Below, in pieces: positions 1 through 7,898 of a stretch of 64,000 bases of DNA. Location: assembly GCA_963698015.1 (NCBI GenBank), contig OY969109.1:1798001-1862000 (forward strand), given 5' to 3'. Below the pieces are notes generated by a model. It did no database searches and was not told the origin of the DNA. It worked only from the letters and a program-made list of their open reading frames with translations. Position numbers and translations under genes: made by a program. Position 1 is the first letter of the stretch; each line of letters starts with the position of its first letter. The DNA comes from VAXT01 sp963698015 (lineage in GTDB: Bacteria > Actinomycetota > Thermoleophilia > Gaiellales > Gaiellaceae).

Positions 1-41
1 GCCGGAACTTCCCAGTCCGGTTGGTGGTCGGCCGCCGTTAG
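1..41 (+). CDS. C-terminal tail of a PASTA-module exported protein (cut by window edge)
   Basis: Reading from base 3, the first bases encode RNFPVRLVVGRR followed by a TAG stop at 39-41. This matches the last residues of the proteins ending at 1499 (RNFPVKLAIGRR), 2417 (RVNLVVGRR) and 4733. The window therefore opens inside the final strand of a fourth member of this tandem exported family, transcribed in the same direction. Nothing can be said about its N-terminal domains. Confidence 0.8.
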   Translation, partial: RNFPVRLVVGRR

Positions 42-134
42 GACGACGTCGCTTCACTTGGGATCGAATTGGTGCTAGAAACTGCGAGAGCCGCCCTTCG
101 GGGGGCGAATCGGGGAGCCAAGGAAGGGGAGGGA

Positions 135-1499
135 ATGAAGAGTCGTAGTCGGCGCGTGCTGTTCCTGACGGTCGTGGCAGCAGCGGTCACCGTCGTGGCG
201 CTCGCTGCGCCGAGCCTTGCCTCGGCCGGCGGTGTGAACTACGTCACCACGACCCAGACGGGCCAGTCGATCATCCCGGGAACGACCGATACCGGGAATC
301 ACTGCGACGACTGCGCGACGCTCGTCAACTTCCCGTTCCCGGTCACGATCTACGGAGCGACGTACACGAGCGCCTACGTCACGGACAACGGGAGCCTGCA
401 GCTCCTGACGTCGAACGGCGGCGCCTCGTCGGGCTGCTTCGCGCTCCCGATCAACGGCTTCGACCGCTCGCTGATCCCCTACCAGGGGGATCTGCGCACG
501 GACGAGAGCAACGACGGGATCTTCACGACGACGACCGGCAGCGCACCGCACCGGCAGTTCGTGATCGAGTGGCGGACGACCTACTTCCAGCGCTCGGGCA
601 CCGCGAACTTCGAGATCATCCTGCCCGAGGACTCGGCGACGCTGTCCGTCATCTACGGGCAGACGGCGGACAACGGCTCGGCGGAAACGAGCGGGATCCA
701 GTCCTCCGACAACGGGCCTTTCACGCAGTTCTCCTGCGGCGCGGCGACTCTCGTCAGCGGCCTGCGCGTGAACTACGTGCCGAGCGGCTGCCCGGCGGGG
801 TCGACGCAGATCGCGATCGGCGACAACTTCTTCGACCCGGCCAACGTCACGGTTCCGACCGGGACGACCGTCTGCTGGACGAACACCGGCCAGATCACGC
901 ACACGGCCACCTCGGACACGGGCGTCTTCGACTCCGGCTTCATGTCGAACGGCGACACATTCACGTACACGTTCAACGACGCCGGCGTGTACCCGTACCA
1001 CTGCATGGTCCACCCGGTTCAGATGACGGGGACGATCACGGTCAACACCGGCCCGCCTCCGCCGCCACCACCGCCTCCGCCTCCTCCGCCGCCACCGCCG
1101 CCTCCGCCTCCGCCTCCGCCTCCGCCTCCTCCGCCTCCGCCTCCGCCTCCGCCTCCTCCGCCTCCGCCTCCGCCGCCACCGCCTCCGCCGCCGCCTCCGC
1201 CACCACCGCCTCCGCCACCACCACCTCCGCCTCCGCCGCCGCCGCCGCCACCTCCGCCTCCGCCGCCGCCACCGCCACCTCCGCCACCGCCTCCGGTGCG
1301 CTGCCGTGTCCCGAGAGTCCTCGGGCTGCGCCTTGCAGCGGCGAAGACGAAGATCCGGAGAGCGCACTGCTCGGTCGGCAACGTGCGTCGCGTTCGCGCA
1401 CGCCGCTCACTGCGCGGCCGCGTCGTGAACCAGGCGCCAAGGCCCGGCACGATCAAGCGCCGGAACTTCCCGGTCAAGCTGGCGATCGGGCGCAGGTAA
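135..1499 (+). CDS. Exported cupredoxin-like protein with 81-proline tract and PASTA-like tail
   Basis: A predicted secreted protein of 454 aa. The ATG at 135 is chosen because a purine-rich ribosome site (GGAAGGGGAGGG) precedes it and it opens directly on a signal peptide (MKSRSRR, then a hydrophobic run ending near ASA). Residues about 30-230 resemble extracellular nidogen-like beta domains, which is a weak call. Residues about 235-305 form a plastocyanin-like domain with type 1 copper ligands: an upstream His in THTATSD and a Cys-His-Met set in YHCMVHPVQM. Next come 81 consecutive prolines and a 65-residue basic PASTA-like module (VPRVLGL...VVNQAPRPGT). The role is unknown. A plausible reading is a copper electron-transfer or adhesion domain held off the surface by a rigid polyproline rod, with PASTA contacting the wall. 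The next gene begins in the same frame right after the stop. Confidence 0.85.
   Translation: MKSRSRRVLFLTVVAAAVTVVALAAPSLASAGGVNYVTTTQTGQSIIPGTTDTGNHCDDCATLVNFPFPVTIYGATYTSAYVTDNGSLQLLTSNGGASSGCFALPINGFDRSLIPYQGDLRTDESNDGIFTTTTGSAPHRQFVIEWRTTYFQRSGTANFEIILPEDSATLSVIYGQTADNGSAETSGIQSSDNGPFTQFSCGAATLVSGLRVNYVPSGCPAGSTQIAIGDNFFDPANVTVPTGTTVCWTNTGQITHTATSDTGVFDSGFMSNGDTFTYTFNDAGVYPYHCMVHPVQMTGTITVNTGPPPPPPPPPPPPPPPPPPPPPPPPPPPPPPPPPPPPPPPPPPPPPPPPPPPPPPPPPPPPPPPPPPPPPPPPPPPPPPPPPVRCRVPRVLGLRLAAAKTKIRRAHCSVGNVRRVRARRSLRGRVVNQAPRPGTIKRRNFPVKLAIGRR
1053..1295. repeat. Proline-codon repeat tract (81 CCN codons)
   Basis: Uninterrupted run of CCG, CCT and CCA codons inside the gene at 135-1499. The DNA is a degenerate CCNCCN array, which creates long poly-Gly, poly-Ala/Glu and poly-Arg/Trp shadow frames on both strands. 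The mixture of synonymous codons suggests selection for the protein sequence, or decay of an older simple repeat, rather than a very recent expansion. Confidence 0.9.
1299..1493. repeat. PASTA-module repeat copy 1
   Basis: This 195-bp block encodes the C-terminal module of the 135-1499 protein. It aligns without gaps to 4536-4730. By eye I count 14 differences in 195 bases, most of them synonymous. That is much closer than the unrelated N-terminal domains of the two proteins, which points to recent duplication or gene conversion of the tail alone. Confidence 0.85.
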
Positions 1500-1505
1500 C
1501 CGGCG

Positions 1506-2417
1506 CTGCGCAGAGCAGTTCTCCCGCTGGCGATCGCTCTGATCGCCACGCTGTCCGCTGCCGGTAGCTCGGCGGCGGGCCCGTCGAGCGCCTCGGTCGG
1601 GTCGGTCCTCTATGACCAGTTCGGCAACCCCGCCGGTGGCGCCCCGTACGACATCACCTCGCAGGACTTCGAGACCAGCCTGGACACAGCCGACTCCGAA
1701 GCCGCCGACGACTTCGCCGTCCAGGCCGGGCTCAAGTGGACGATCGACGGGATCGACGTGGACGGCGAGTACTTCAGCCGCGACAGCGAGACCCCGGTGC
1801 CGAACGGGTTCAACGTGCGCTTCTACGCGAACGACCCCGCGACGAACCTGCCCTCGGCTCCGGCGCCAGGAGGCGAGCGGCTGAACCAGGCGTACGCGAG
1901 CCTCGGCATGTCACCGGGAGACGTCCAGCTCAGCCTGAGCCCGCCCGTCACGCTCGGTGCGGGCACCTGGTGGGTCTCCGTGCAGGCCCGGCTGGACTAC
2001 GGGTCTTCGTCCGACACGCGCCAGTGGTTCTGGCACCACCGGTCGGTCCAGACGTACCAGGGAGCCGCCTGGCGGAATCCCGGTGACCTCTGGCAGATGG
2101 GCTGCCCAGCGTGGTCGCGCCGCGGCGTCTGTCAGGGCTCGGCGGCGGTCCCGGACGAGCTGTTCCGCCTGCACGGCACGGCCGTTCCGGCGACCGGCCC
2201 GCCTCCCGCGCAGTCGCGATGCCGCGTGCCGACGGTCGTGGGGAGGACTCTGGGCCGCGCGGCGACGCTGATCCTCCGCGCCCACTGCCGCGTGGGACGG
2301 GTCGCCCGCAGGCACTCCGCGCGTCGCAAGCGCGGCAAGGTTCTCGCCCAGAGCCCGCGTGCCGGCCGGTCGCTGGCGCTGGGCTCGCGCGTCAACCTCG
2401 TCGTCGGGCGCCGCTAG
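1506..2417 (+). CDS. Exported protein with PASTA-like tail; apparent CTG start
   Basis: The open frame begins immediately after the TAA at 1497-1499, in the same frame as the preceding gene. The first codons read PALRRAVLPLAIALIATLSAAG, a clear signal peptide, but no ATG, GTG or TTG lies ahead of it. The first conventional start is the ATG at 1758, inside the folded domain. I therefore propose CTG at 1506 (AGG at 1494-1496, nine bases upstream), giving about 303 aa. Stop-codon readthrough or a sequencing error are alternatives. The mature part (about residues 30-225) is a beta-rich extracellular domain I do not recognise (VLYDQFGNP, DDFAVQ, WWVSVQ motifs). A short linker leads to the PASTA-like module (CRVPTVVGRTL...VLAQSPRAG). 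There is no polyproline rod in this member. The TAG overlaps the stop of the convergent HAD gene. Confidence 0.65.
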   Translation: MRRAVLPLAIALIATLSAAGSSAAGPSSASVGSVLYDQFGNPAGGAPYDITSQDFETSLDTADSEAADDFAVQAGLKWTIDGIDVDGEYFSRDSETPVPNGFNVRFYANDPATNLPSAPAPGGERLNQAYASLGMSPGDVQLSLSPPVTLGAGTWWVSVQARLDYGSSSDTRQWFWHHRSVQTYQGAAWRNPGDLWQMGCPAWSRRGVCQGSAAVPDELFRLHGTAVPATGPPPAQSRCRVPTVVGRTLGRAATLILRAHCRVGRVARRHSARRKRGKVLAQSPRAGRSLALGSRVNLVVGRR

Positions 2418-3064
2418 GCCCGTTCGATCGCCGCGGGCGTGAGCTCGTCCAGCGACCCGAGCACGACGCCGGTCAGCGCGAGCGCCTCAGGCCCCGGTGG
2501 GAAGACGCGGTTCGGGATCGCGACGACGCGCATCCCGGCTGACGACGCCGAGCGGATCCCGTTCTCGGAGTCCTCGATCGCGGCGCAGCGGTCGGCAGCG
2601 ACCTCGAGACGGGCGGCCGCCTCGAGGTAGACGTCCGGCGCCGGCTTGCCGTGTGCAACCTCCTCCGAGGAGACGGTCGCACCGAAGAGCTCCCGCGTGC
2701 CGGTGAGCTCGAGAAAGAGGTCGATCAGGGGCCGGTTCGACGAGGAGGCGATGCCGAGCGGCCAGCGCGCGCCGATCCGCCGGACGGCCTCGACAGCGCC
2801 GTCCACGAGTGGAAGCCGGCGGCGGTAGAGCTCCGCCATTCGTTCGACGACCTCCTCCGAGATCCGGTCGGGCGGGTCGGGCACGCCGATCACGTCGTGC
2901 ATGTACCGCGACCACTCGGGCGAGCTCATGCCCATCATCGCCCGTTGCGCGTCGGGCCGCCAACGCCCGCCGCGCTCGTCGGCGATCTCTCGCCGCGCCT
3001 CGTCCCAGAGCTCTTCCGTGTCGAGGAGGACGCCGTCGAGGTCGAAGACGACCGCCTCGATCAC
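2414..3064 (-). CDS. HAD-superfamily hydrolase (beta-phosphoglucomutase-like)
   Basis: A protein of 216 aa with the HAD motifs in order: motif I VFDLDGVLLDT near residue 8, with the nucleophile and acid/base Asp; a helical cap; motif II at IASSSN; motif III Lys in HGKPAPDVYL; and motif IV in IEDSENG. This layout is the phosphatase/phosphoglucomutase subfamily acting on small phosphorylated metabolites. The substrate cannot be read from the sequence. The GTG start at 3064 overlaps the TGA of the upstream flavin reductase gene (GTGA), so the two are probably translationally coupled. Longer frames reading upstream are shadows of that gene. Confidence 0.88.
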   Translation of the reverse strand: MIEAVVFDLDGVLLDTEELWDEARREIADERGGRWRPDAQRAMMGMSSPEWSRYMHDVIGVPDPPDRISEEVVERMAELYRRRLPLVDGAVEAVRRIGARWPLGIASSSNRPLIDLFLELTGTRELFGATVSSEEVAHGKPAPDVYLEAAARLEVAADRCAAIEDSENGIRSASSAGMRVVAIPNRVFPPGPEALALTGVVLGSLDELTPAAIERA

Positions 3065-3522
3065 GTGTACGCCCGGCGCAGGTGAACGAGGGCCTCGCGT
3101 CCCGGCCCGCGGCGCACGGAAACTGCCTCGCCGACGAACAGCGTGTGGTCCCCCACCTCGCGCTCGAGCGCGAGCCGGCACTCGACCCAGCCGAGAGCGC
3201 CCTCGATCAGCGGCGCCCCGAGCTCGCCGGCCGTCGTCTCGATCCCCGTCCAGTGGGCGATCGGCGGCACACCGCGGGCGAAGTGCTGAGCCAGGTGCTC
3301 TTGCTCCGAGGCGAGGATGCTGATCGCGAAAGCGCCGGCTTCGCGCACCAGCTCGTGAAGCGCCGCATGTCTTCCGAGCGCGACTCCCACGAGCGGCGGG
3401 TCGACGGACAGCGGGACGAACGAGTCGACCGTGAGCCCCGCTGCTTCTCCCGCGACCGCGACCGTGACGACGCCGACCGGCGACGGGACCTCGCGAAACA
3501 GGGCTCGGAGATCGTCGCCCAC
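3061..3522 (-). CDS. Flavin reductase-like FMN-binding protein
   Basis: A protein of 153 aa with the fold of the flavin reductase domain (HpaC/RutF-like): PSPVGVVTV and GLTVDSFVPLSVDPPLVGVAL near the N-terminus, and an AFAISIL segment with a downstream region that would shape the flavin pocket. Such proteins reduce FMN or FAD with NAD(P)H for a partner monooxygenase, or act as stand-alone flavoproteins. No monooxygenase is adjacent, so the partner is unknown. First gene of a two-gene minus-strand unit with the HAD hydrolase. Confidence 0.85.
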   Translation of the reverse strand: MGDDLRALFREVPSPVGVVTVAVAGEAAGLTVDSFVPLSVDPPLVGVALGRHAALHELVREAGAFAISILASEQEHLAQHFARGVPPIAHWTGIETTAGELGAPLIEGALGWVECRLALEREVGDHTLFVGEAVSVRRGPGREALVHLRRAYT

Positions 3523-3626
3523 GAGCGAATCCTATGCCCGAAATGGGCTTTGTTTTCAGGCGGGAAAGTGATAAGAAAGTGTGCTCGGGCGCGGTAGTCG
3601 CGCTCGCTGAGACGAGGGAGAAAGAG

Positions 3627-4733
3627 TTGGGGGTATCCAAGAAGCGCTTTGCATTGCTGCTCGCGTTTCCCGCAGTGATCGCCCTCGCCGTGATGCTGAT
3701 CGCGGCGACGGGCGCCGGGGCCGCGAGCAAGCGGGTGTCGCCGGGTGCGGCGCAAGGGGCCAAGTCGTCGGCTTCGTCGGCCTCCGCTGGGGTCAGGGCG
3801 CCCAGCGGCGACTGCGTCATCAGTGAGGGGTTCGACGACATCACGAACCTGCCCGACTGGGCGATGATCAACCACAGCGAGCCGCTCGGCTTGACCGACT
3901 GGTTCCAGGGCAACGACACGGTGTTCCCGTCTCATTCGGGCGCCTCGACGTCGTACATCGGCGCGAACTTCAACAACACGACCGGAACCGGCACGATCAG
4001 CAACTGGCTGCTGACCCCGGTCGTGACGATCGAGAACGGGAGCGCGATCACCTTCTGGACGCGGACCGTCGCGGGGAGCATCTACCCCGACCGGCTCCAG
4101 GTCCGCGCGAGCACGGCGGCTGACAGCACCAACGTCGGGACGTCGTCCACCGACGTCGGTGACTTCACGCATCTGCTGCTCGACATCAACGCCACGTATC
4201 AGATGGGTGGCTATCCGGAGGACTGGACGTCCTTCACGGCAACGGTCTCCGATGTTCCGACCACGATGACCGGACGCTTCGCGTTGCGGTACTTCGTCGA
4301 GAACGGCGGGCCCACCGGGGCGAACTCGAACTACATCGGCATCGACGACGCGTGCGTGTCCGGCAATCCGCCTCCGCCGCCTCCACCTCCGCCGCCGCCT
4401 CCGCCACCGCCGCCGCCTCCGCCACCACCTCCGCCACCGCCGCCGCCTCCGCCACCACCTCCGCCTCCGCCACCTCCGCCACCTCCGCCGCCACCGCCGC
4501 CACCGCCACCGCCACCGCCACCTCCGCCTCCGGCCCGTTGCCGCGTCCCGAGAGTCCTCGGGCTGCGACTCGGAGCCGCGAAGACGAAGATCCGGAGAGC
4601 GCACTGCTCGGTCGGCAACGTGCGCCGAGTTCGCGCGCGCCGCTCACTGCGCGGCCGTGTCGTGAACCAGGCACCGAGGCCCGGCACGATCAAGCGCCGG
4701 AACTTCCCGGTCAAGCTGGCGGTCGGCCGCTAG
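3627..4733 (+). CDS. Exported choice-of-anchor-J-like protein with 55-proline tract and PASTA-like tail
   Basis: About 368 aa. The TTG at 3627 is preferred because AGGGAGAAAG precedes it and it opens on a signal peptide (MGVSKKRF, then a hydrophobic run ending ATGAGA). The ATG at 3534 would add an unlikely extension. Residues about 65-245 look like the choice-of-anchor J / MAM-like fold: SEGFDD at the start, SNWLLTPVV, ITFWTRT and a C-terminal YIGIDDACV. Next come 55 prolines and the PASTA-like module, nearly identical in DNA to that of the 135-1499 gene. It is likely a surface protein that binds carbohydrate or protein. A strong terminator follows. Confidence 0.85.
   Translation: MGVSKKRFALLLAFPAVIALAVMLIAATGAGAASKRVSPGAAQGAKSSASSASAGVRAPSGDCVISEGFDDITNLPDWAMINHSEPLGLTDWFQGNDTVFPSHSGASTSYIGANFNNTTGTGTISNWLLTPVVTIENGSAITFWTRTVAGSIYPDRLQVRASTAADSTNVGTSSTDVGDFTHLLLDINATYQMGGYPEDWTSFTATVSDVPTTMTGRFALRYFVENGGPTGANSNYIGIDDACVSGNPPPPPPPPPPPPPPPPPPPPPPPPPPPPPPPPPPPPPPPPPPPPPPPPPPPPPPPARCRVPRVLGLRLGAAKTKIRRAHCSVGNVRRVRARRSLRGRVVNQAPRPGTIKRRNFPVKLAVGR
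4368..4532. repeat. Proline-codon repeat tract (55 CCN codons)
   Basis: A second polyproline-encoding tract, in the same position relative to the PASTA module as the 81-codon tract at 1053-1295 but shorter. The length difference between two otherwise near-identical tails suggests repeat expansion or contraction. Confidence 0.9.
4536..4730. repeat. PASTA-module repeat copy 2
   Basis: Gapless partner of 1299-1493, about 93 percent identical by eye. It encodes the C-terminal module of the 3627-4733 protein. The related tails ending at 41 and 2417 are clearly more diverged. Confidence 0.85.
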
Positions 4734-4760
4734 AGCGGTAGGACCGAACTAGAAGACACC

Positions 4761-4796
4761 GAGGGCGCCGGTCAACCCGGCGCCCTCGTCGTTTTC
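4761..4796 (+). terminator. Intrinsic terminator
   Basis: An 11-bp perfect stem, GAGGGCGCCGG (4761-4771) pairing with 4777-4787, with loop TCAAC. A T-rich run (GTCGTTTTCT) follows. It ends the polyproline/PASTA gene at 4733. Confidence 0.85.
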
Positions 4797-4814
4797 TCGT
4801 GAAGCTCGTCGCCG

Positions 4815-5711
4815 CTACCGGTGCCGGCACTTCGCGTTCGTGAAGATCGAACGCTGCTCCTGATTCGCGAGCTCGTCGAGCGCGGGGTCGAACGGGCCTG
4901 GCGCCGCGCCCTGCCAGAACATGATCGGCGTCACGCCGGGGCCCATCACGCTCGCCCGGTACTCACGACCCTTGCCGATCGGGCGGTTGCCGTGCGGGTA
5001 GAAGCCGTAACAGAAGCCGCCGCTCCAGCGATGCGTCAGGAAGCCGTTCTCGCGCTTCCAGCCTCGGCCGTAGCGCGAGTCGTACGTGTCGACGAAGACG
5101 TTCCGTCCCCACTTGTCGAGCGGTGACCCGTACTTCGTCGCCCGGAACCCGTAGACGCCGGTGCCCTTGTACTTGAGCCAGCCGTAGAGGTGGTCGTAGC
5201 TCCGGTAGACCCAGTCGACCTTGACCACGAACTCGGGCAGGTCGCCGGAGAAATGCGAGAGCTGCAGCTCGACGGCCCGCTGCGTGAACGTGGGGCGCAG
5301 GCCGAACGGGGGCAGCAGGCGGCGCCACTTCTGAACGACCCAGTGCGAGCCGTCGGGCGCCGTGCACGCGGCGACGAGGTAGCGGAGCTCCGGGCCTTCG
5401 TACGGGCCGCAGACGTTCTTGAAGCCCCGCCAGAGGTCCTTGCGGCGCGAGCCCCAGCCGCCTGAGTAGTCGAGCCTGAACGAGACCTGTCGCGACCCGC
5501 GCCTCGGGGTGCGCGCGTTGATCGCGCCCCAGGCGAGCGTGTGGTGCAGGCGGCCGTCGCTCCGGTAGGTGAGCAGGGCGACATGGTTCCGGTTCACCGC
5601 CAGGCGCACATGGGTCGCGTTGCGCGCGATCGTCTGCGAGGCGGAGGCCGGCGCAGGCGCAGCGACGACTGCGGCGAGGGCGGCGAGGATGACGACCAGA
5701 CGGCGATGCAC
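4815..5711 (-). CDS. Exported protein of unknown function
   Basis: About 298 aa. The GTG at 5711 is chosen because GGGGGA lies just upstream and the product opens on a signal peptide (MHRRLVVILAALAAVVAAPAPASA). The mature part is rich in Trp, Tyr and Arg, with motifs such as VALLTYR, LAWGAINAR, LDYSGGWGS and GFCYGFYPHG, and has several Cys. It looks like a compact secreted beta domain. I do not recognise the family. It stands alone, with about 100 bp to the next minus-strand gene. Confidence 0.7.
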   Translation of the reverse strand: MHRRLVVILAALAAVVAAPAPASASQTIARNATHVRLAVNRNHVALLTYRSDGRLHHTLAWGAINARTPRRGSRQVSFRLDYSGGWGSRRKDLWRGFKNVCGPYEGPELRYLVAACTAPDGSHWVVQKWRRLLPPFGLRPTFTQRAVELQLSHFSGDLPEFVVKVDWVYRSYDHLYGWLKYKGTGVYGFRATKYGSPLDKWGRNVFVDTYDSRYGRGWKRENGFLTHRWSGGFCYGFYPHGNRPIGKGREYRASVMGPGVTPIMFWQGAAPGPFDPALDELANQEQRSIFTNAKCRHR

Positions 5712-5811
5712 GAAAGATCCCCCGTGAGTAGGAAGTGACTGGGCCTGCCTTCCTACATCGGCGCACCGTAGCGCAACAAAAGCCGCTGCGCCCCCGAAAC
5801 GAGGGATTCGC

Positions 5812-6219
5812 TCAGTCTTCGACGAGCACTTCGCCCAGGAGCGTGCAGGAGAACCACCGCCAGGCGAGCGCGTCGTCTTCGGCGAGCCGGTCGAGGCGCG
5901 CCGAGACGTGCGTGAGACCGTCGACCGTCGGCCGGAGCAATTCCAGTCCCGATCCGAGCGCGGCTCGACGCACCGGCGTGTCGAGGTCGCCGGCGAGAGC
6001 CGTGACCGCACGCCCCTCCGGGTCGAGCTCGCGGCGCGGATCCCCGCCCGCTGCGAGTAGCTGGACGGCGCGGCGGCGAGCGGCGCGGAGCTCGTCCTCG
6101 TCGAGGTCGACGCCCCTTCCGGCGAGCAGGACGAGCGAGACCTCGACCTCCACCGGGTTGCCTTCGTTGAGCCGCTCCTCGAGCTGCGCGAGGTAGGCGC
6201 GCTCCGGAGAATCGTCCAT
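5812..6219 (-). CDS. Hypothetical helical protein
   Basis: A protein of 135 aa starting at the ATG at 6219 (MDDSPERAYLAQLEERL). It is acidic, Leu/Ala/Arg-rich and predicted mainly helical, with no signal peptide, membrane segment or Cys-based motif until a C-terminal WRWFSC. No family is recognised. It is transcribed divergently from the sigma factor gene, with 91 bp between the starts. Confidence 0.6.
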   Translation of the reverse strand: MDDSPERAYLAQLEERLNEGNPVEVEVSLVLLAGRGVDLDEDELRAARRRAVQLLAAGGDPRRELDPEGRAVTALAGDLDTPVRRAALGSGLELLRPTVDGLTHVSARLDRLAEDDALAWRWFSCTLLGEVLVED

Positions 6220-6310
6220 GAGGTGCCAGCATACGACGGTCGTCGAGGTAGCCAGACGCGAGCCGCTCGTCGTGCCAGGCAGCGAACATGCCTTAAAGTG
6301 ACGTAGAGCG

Positions 6311-7348
6311 ATGAGCACCGACCAGATCACCGCATTCGTCGAGCACGGAGTCGAGACCGGCTGCGTGGAGATCTCCGCGCTGAACGAGCTCGTCGACACG
6401 CTGAACCTCGGCGACGAGGAGGTCTCGAACCTCTACGAGCAGCTCGAGGAGCACCACGTCGACGTGAACGACGACTGCGGGCGCGTGAAGGTCGAGAGCA
6501 CGTACATCAACGGCGACCTGGCGCACGCGACGACGGACGCGCTCCAGCTGTTCATGAACGAGATGGCGCGCTATCCGCTACTGACGGCCGAGGAAGAGGT
6601 CGAGCTCGCGAAGCGGATCGAGCGCGGTGACAAAGAGGCCAAGGACCGGATGATCAACTCGAACCTCCGCCTCGTCGTCTCGATCGCGAAGAAATACCAG
6701 GGCCATGGGCTCTCGCTGCTCGACCTGATCCAGGAGGGGATCATCGGGCTGATCCGCGCGGTCGAGAAGTTCGACTGGCGCAAAGGCTTCAAGTTCTCGA
6801 CCTACGCGACGTGGTGGATCCGACAGGCTGTCCAGCGCGGGGTCGCGAACAAGGCGCGGACGATCCGGATGCCGGTGCACATCGTCGACCGCGAGCGGAA
6901 GATCTCGAAGGCCGAGCGCGAGCTGCACACGAAGCTCGGGCGCGCTCCGAGCCTCGAGGAGATCGCGAAAGAGGCGAAGCTGCCGCTGAAGCAGGTCCGC
7001 GAGGTGCAGAACGCTGCGCGCGCCGTGACGAGCCTCGACCGTCCCATCGGCTCCGAGAGCGACACCTCGCTGGGCGACCTGTTCTCGGGCGAGGACGCGC
7101 CGCCGGAGGAGGAGCTCGAGCTCAGCTTCCGGACGGATGCGCTGCGCCGCGCGATCGCCGAGCTCCCGGATCGCCAGCAGGATGTGCTCAAGCTGCGCTT
7201 TGGGCTCGACGGCGACCCGAACCCGATGTCGCTCGAGGAGATCGGGAAGACGCTCGGGTTGACCCGGGAGCGCGTCCGCCAGATCGAGATCCAGGCACTC
7301 GAGCGGCTCGCGCTCGACCGCGAGCTCGACTCGCTCCGCGCGGCCTAG
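6311..7348 (+). CDS. sigA: Primary RNA polymerase sigma factor
   Basis: A group 1 sigma-70 protein of 345 aa. Region 1.2 includes DALQLFMNEMARYPLLTAEEE (about residues 77-97). Region 2 has NLRLVVSIAKKY, LDLIQEGIIGLIRAVEKFDW and FSTYATWWIRQA, the conserved -10 recognition helix. Region 3 follows, and region 4 ends with RERVRQIEIQALERL, the -35 recognition helix-turn-helix. The short acidic N-terminus (about 70 aa) is smaller than the long region 1.1 extensions of many actinobacterial SigA proteins. High conservation of regions 2 and 4 supports the housekeeping role. Confidence 0.93.
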   Translation: MSTDQITAFVEHGVETGCVEISALNELVDTLNLGDEEVSNLYEQLEEHHVDVNDDCGRVKVESTYINGDLAHATTDALQLFMNEMARYPLLTAEEEVELAKRIERGDKEAKDRMINSNLRLVVSIAKKYQGHGLSLLDLIQEGIIGLIRAVEKFDWRKGFKFSTYATWWIRQAVQRGVANKARTIRMPVHIVDRERKISKAERELHTKLGRAPSLEEIAKEAKLPLKQVREVQNAARAVTSLDRPIGSESDTSLGDLFSGEDAPPEEELELSFRTDALRRAIAELPDRQQDVLKLRFGLDGDPNPMSLEEIGKTLGLTRERVRQIEIQALERLALDRELDSLRAA

Positions 7349-7351
7349 CGC

Positions 7352-7738
7352 CTAGTCGCGCCGGTCCTCGAGGTACTTCTTCAGCCCAAGGAAGGGCAGG
7401 ATGAAGGCCGCGAGCAGCGCCGCGACCCACACGATCACGGTCGCCGCGATCCAGGTGCCGACGCCGTCGATCTTGAAGCCGTCGGAGAGGATGTCCGTGA
7501 CGACGAGGGAGATGAAGGTCGCGATCAGCGCCACGCCGCCGAGAGCCGCCGAGTTCGACCGCCTGAACTGCGAAGTCAGGAACGGCTGCATCAGCGCGAA
7601 CACGACCGTGAAGATGATCACCGCGAGGATGAACCCGCTCGCGTTCATGTGCATCCCGTCGAGCACGGCCGCGGCGACGAGCAGGCCCACCGCGTTGGCG
7701 ACCAAGGCGATCAGCGTCCGAACGATCAGGCGGATCAC
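7352..7738 (-). CDS. Phage holin family (four-TM) membrane protein
   Basis: A protein of 128 aa with four hydrophobic segments (about residues 5-25, 34-53, 65-85 and 95-117) and a basic C-terminal tail (LKKYLEDRRD). This matches the small four-helix family named after mycobacteriophage holins and common in bacterial chromosomes. There is no phage context, so lysis is unlikely. Its actual role is unknown. It converges on the sigma factor gene with only 3 bp between stops. Confidence 0.8.
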   Translation of the reverse strand: MIRLIVRTLIALVANAVGLLVAAAVLDGMHMNASGFILAVIIFTVVFALMQPFLTSQFRRSNSAALGGVALIATFISLVVTDILSDGFKIDGVGTWIAATVIVWVAALLAAFILPFLGLKKYLEDRRD

Positions 7739-7792
7739 GTGCGAGAAGCTACAGGAGCCCCAGGACGGCGTGCTGTCGCGCGGGACAACGAA

Positions 7793-7877
7793 CGGCGGGG
7801 GTGAGATTCGAACTCACGGAAGGTTGCCCTTCAACGGTTTTCAAGACCGCCCCGTTCGACCGCTCCGGCACCCCGCC
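7793..7877 (-). tRNA. tRNA-Ser(UGA)
   Basis: On the minus strand an acceptor GGCGGGG (7877-7871) pairs with CCCCGCC (7800-7794), followed by discriminator G at 7793. The anticodon loop reads CTTGAAA with TGA complementary to 7841-7843. A long variable arm (typical of class II tRNA-Ser) and a T loop GTTCGAATC are present. CCA is not encoded. It lies 37 bases downstream of serS on the same strand. Confidence 0.95.
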
Positions 7878-7898
7878 GGACAGGCATCGTAGCCCGGC

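Noticed and set aside
1053..1295. Possible CRISPR-like or minisatellite array
   Set aside because: There is no constant repeat with unique spacers. It is a continuous proline-codon run inside a gene.
1019..1549. Long minus-strand and alternate-frame ORFs over the proline tracts (poly-Gly, poly-Arg/Trp, poly-Ala/Glu), also at 4234-4714
   Set aside because: They are frame shadows of the CCN repeat. The plus-strand frame has the signal peptide, folded domains and PASTA module.
7352..7738. Prophage remnant suggested by the holin-family gene
   Set aside because: No other phage genes, integrase or attachment sites are nearby. The family is widespread as a chromosomal membrane protein.
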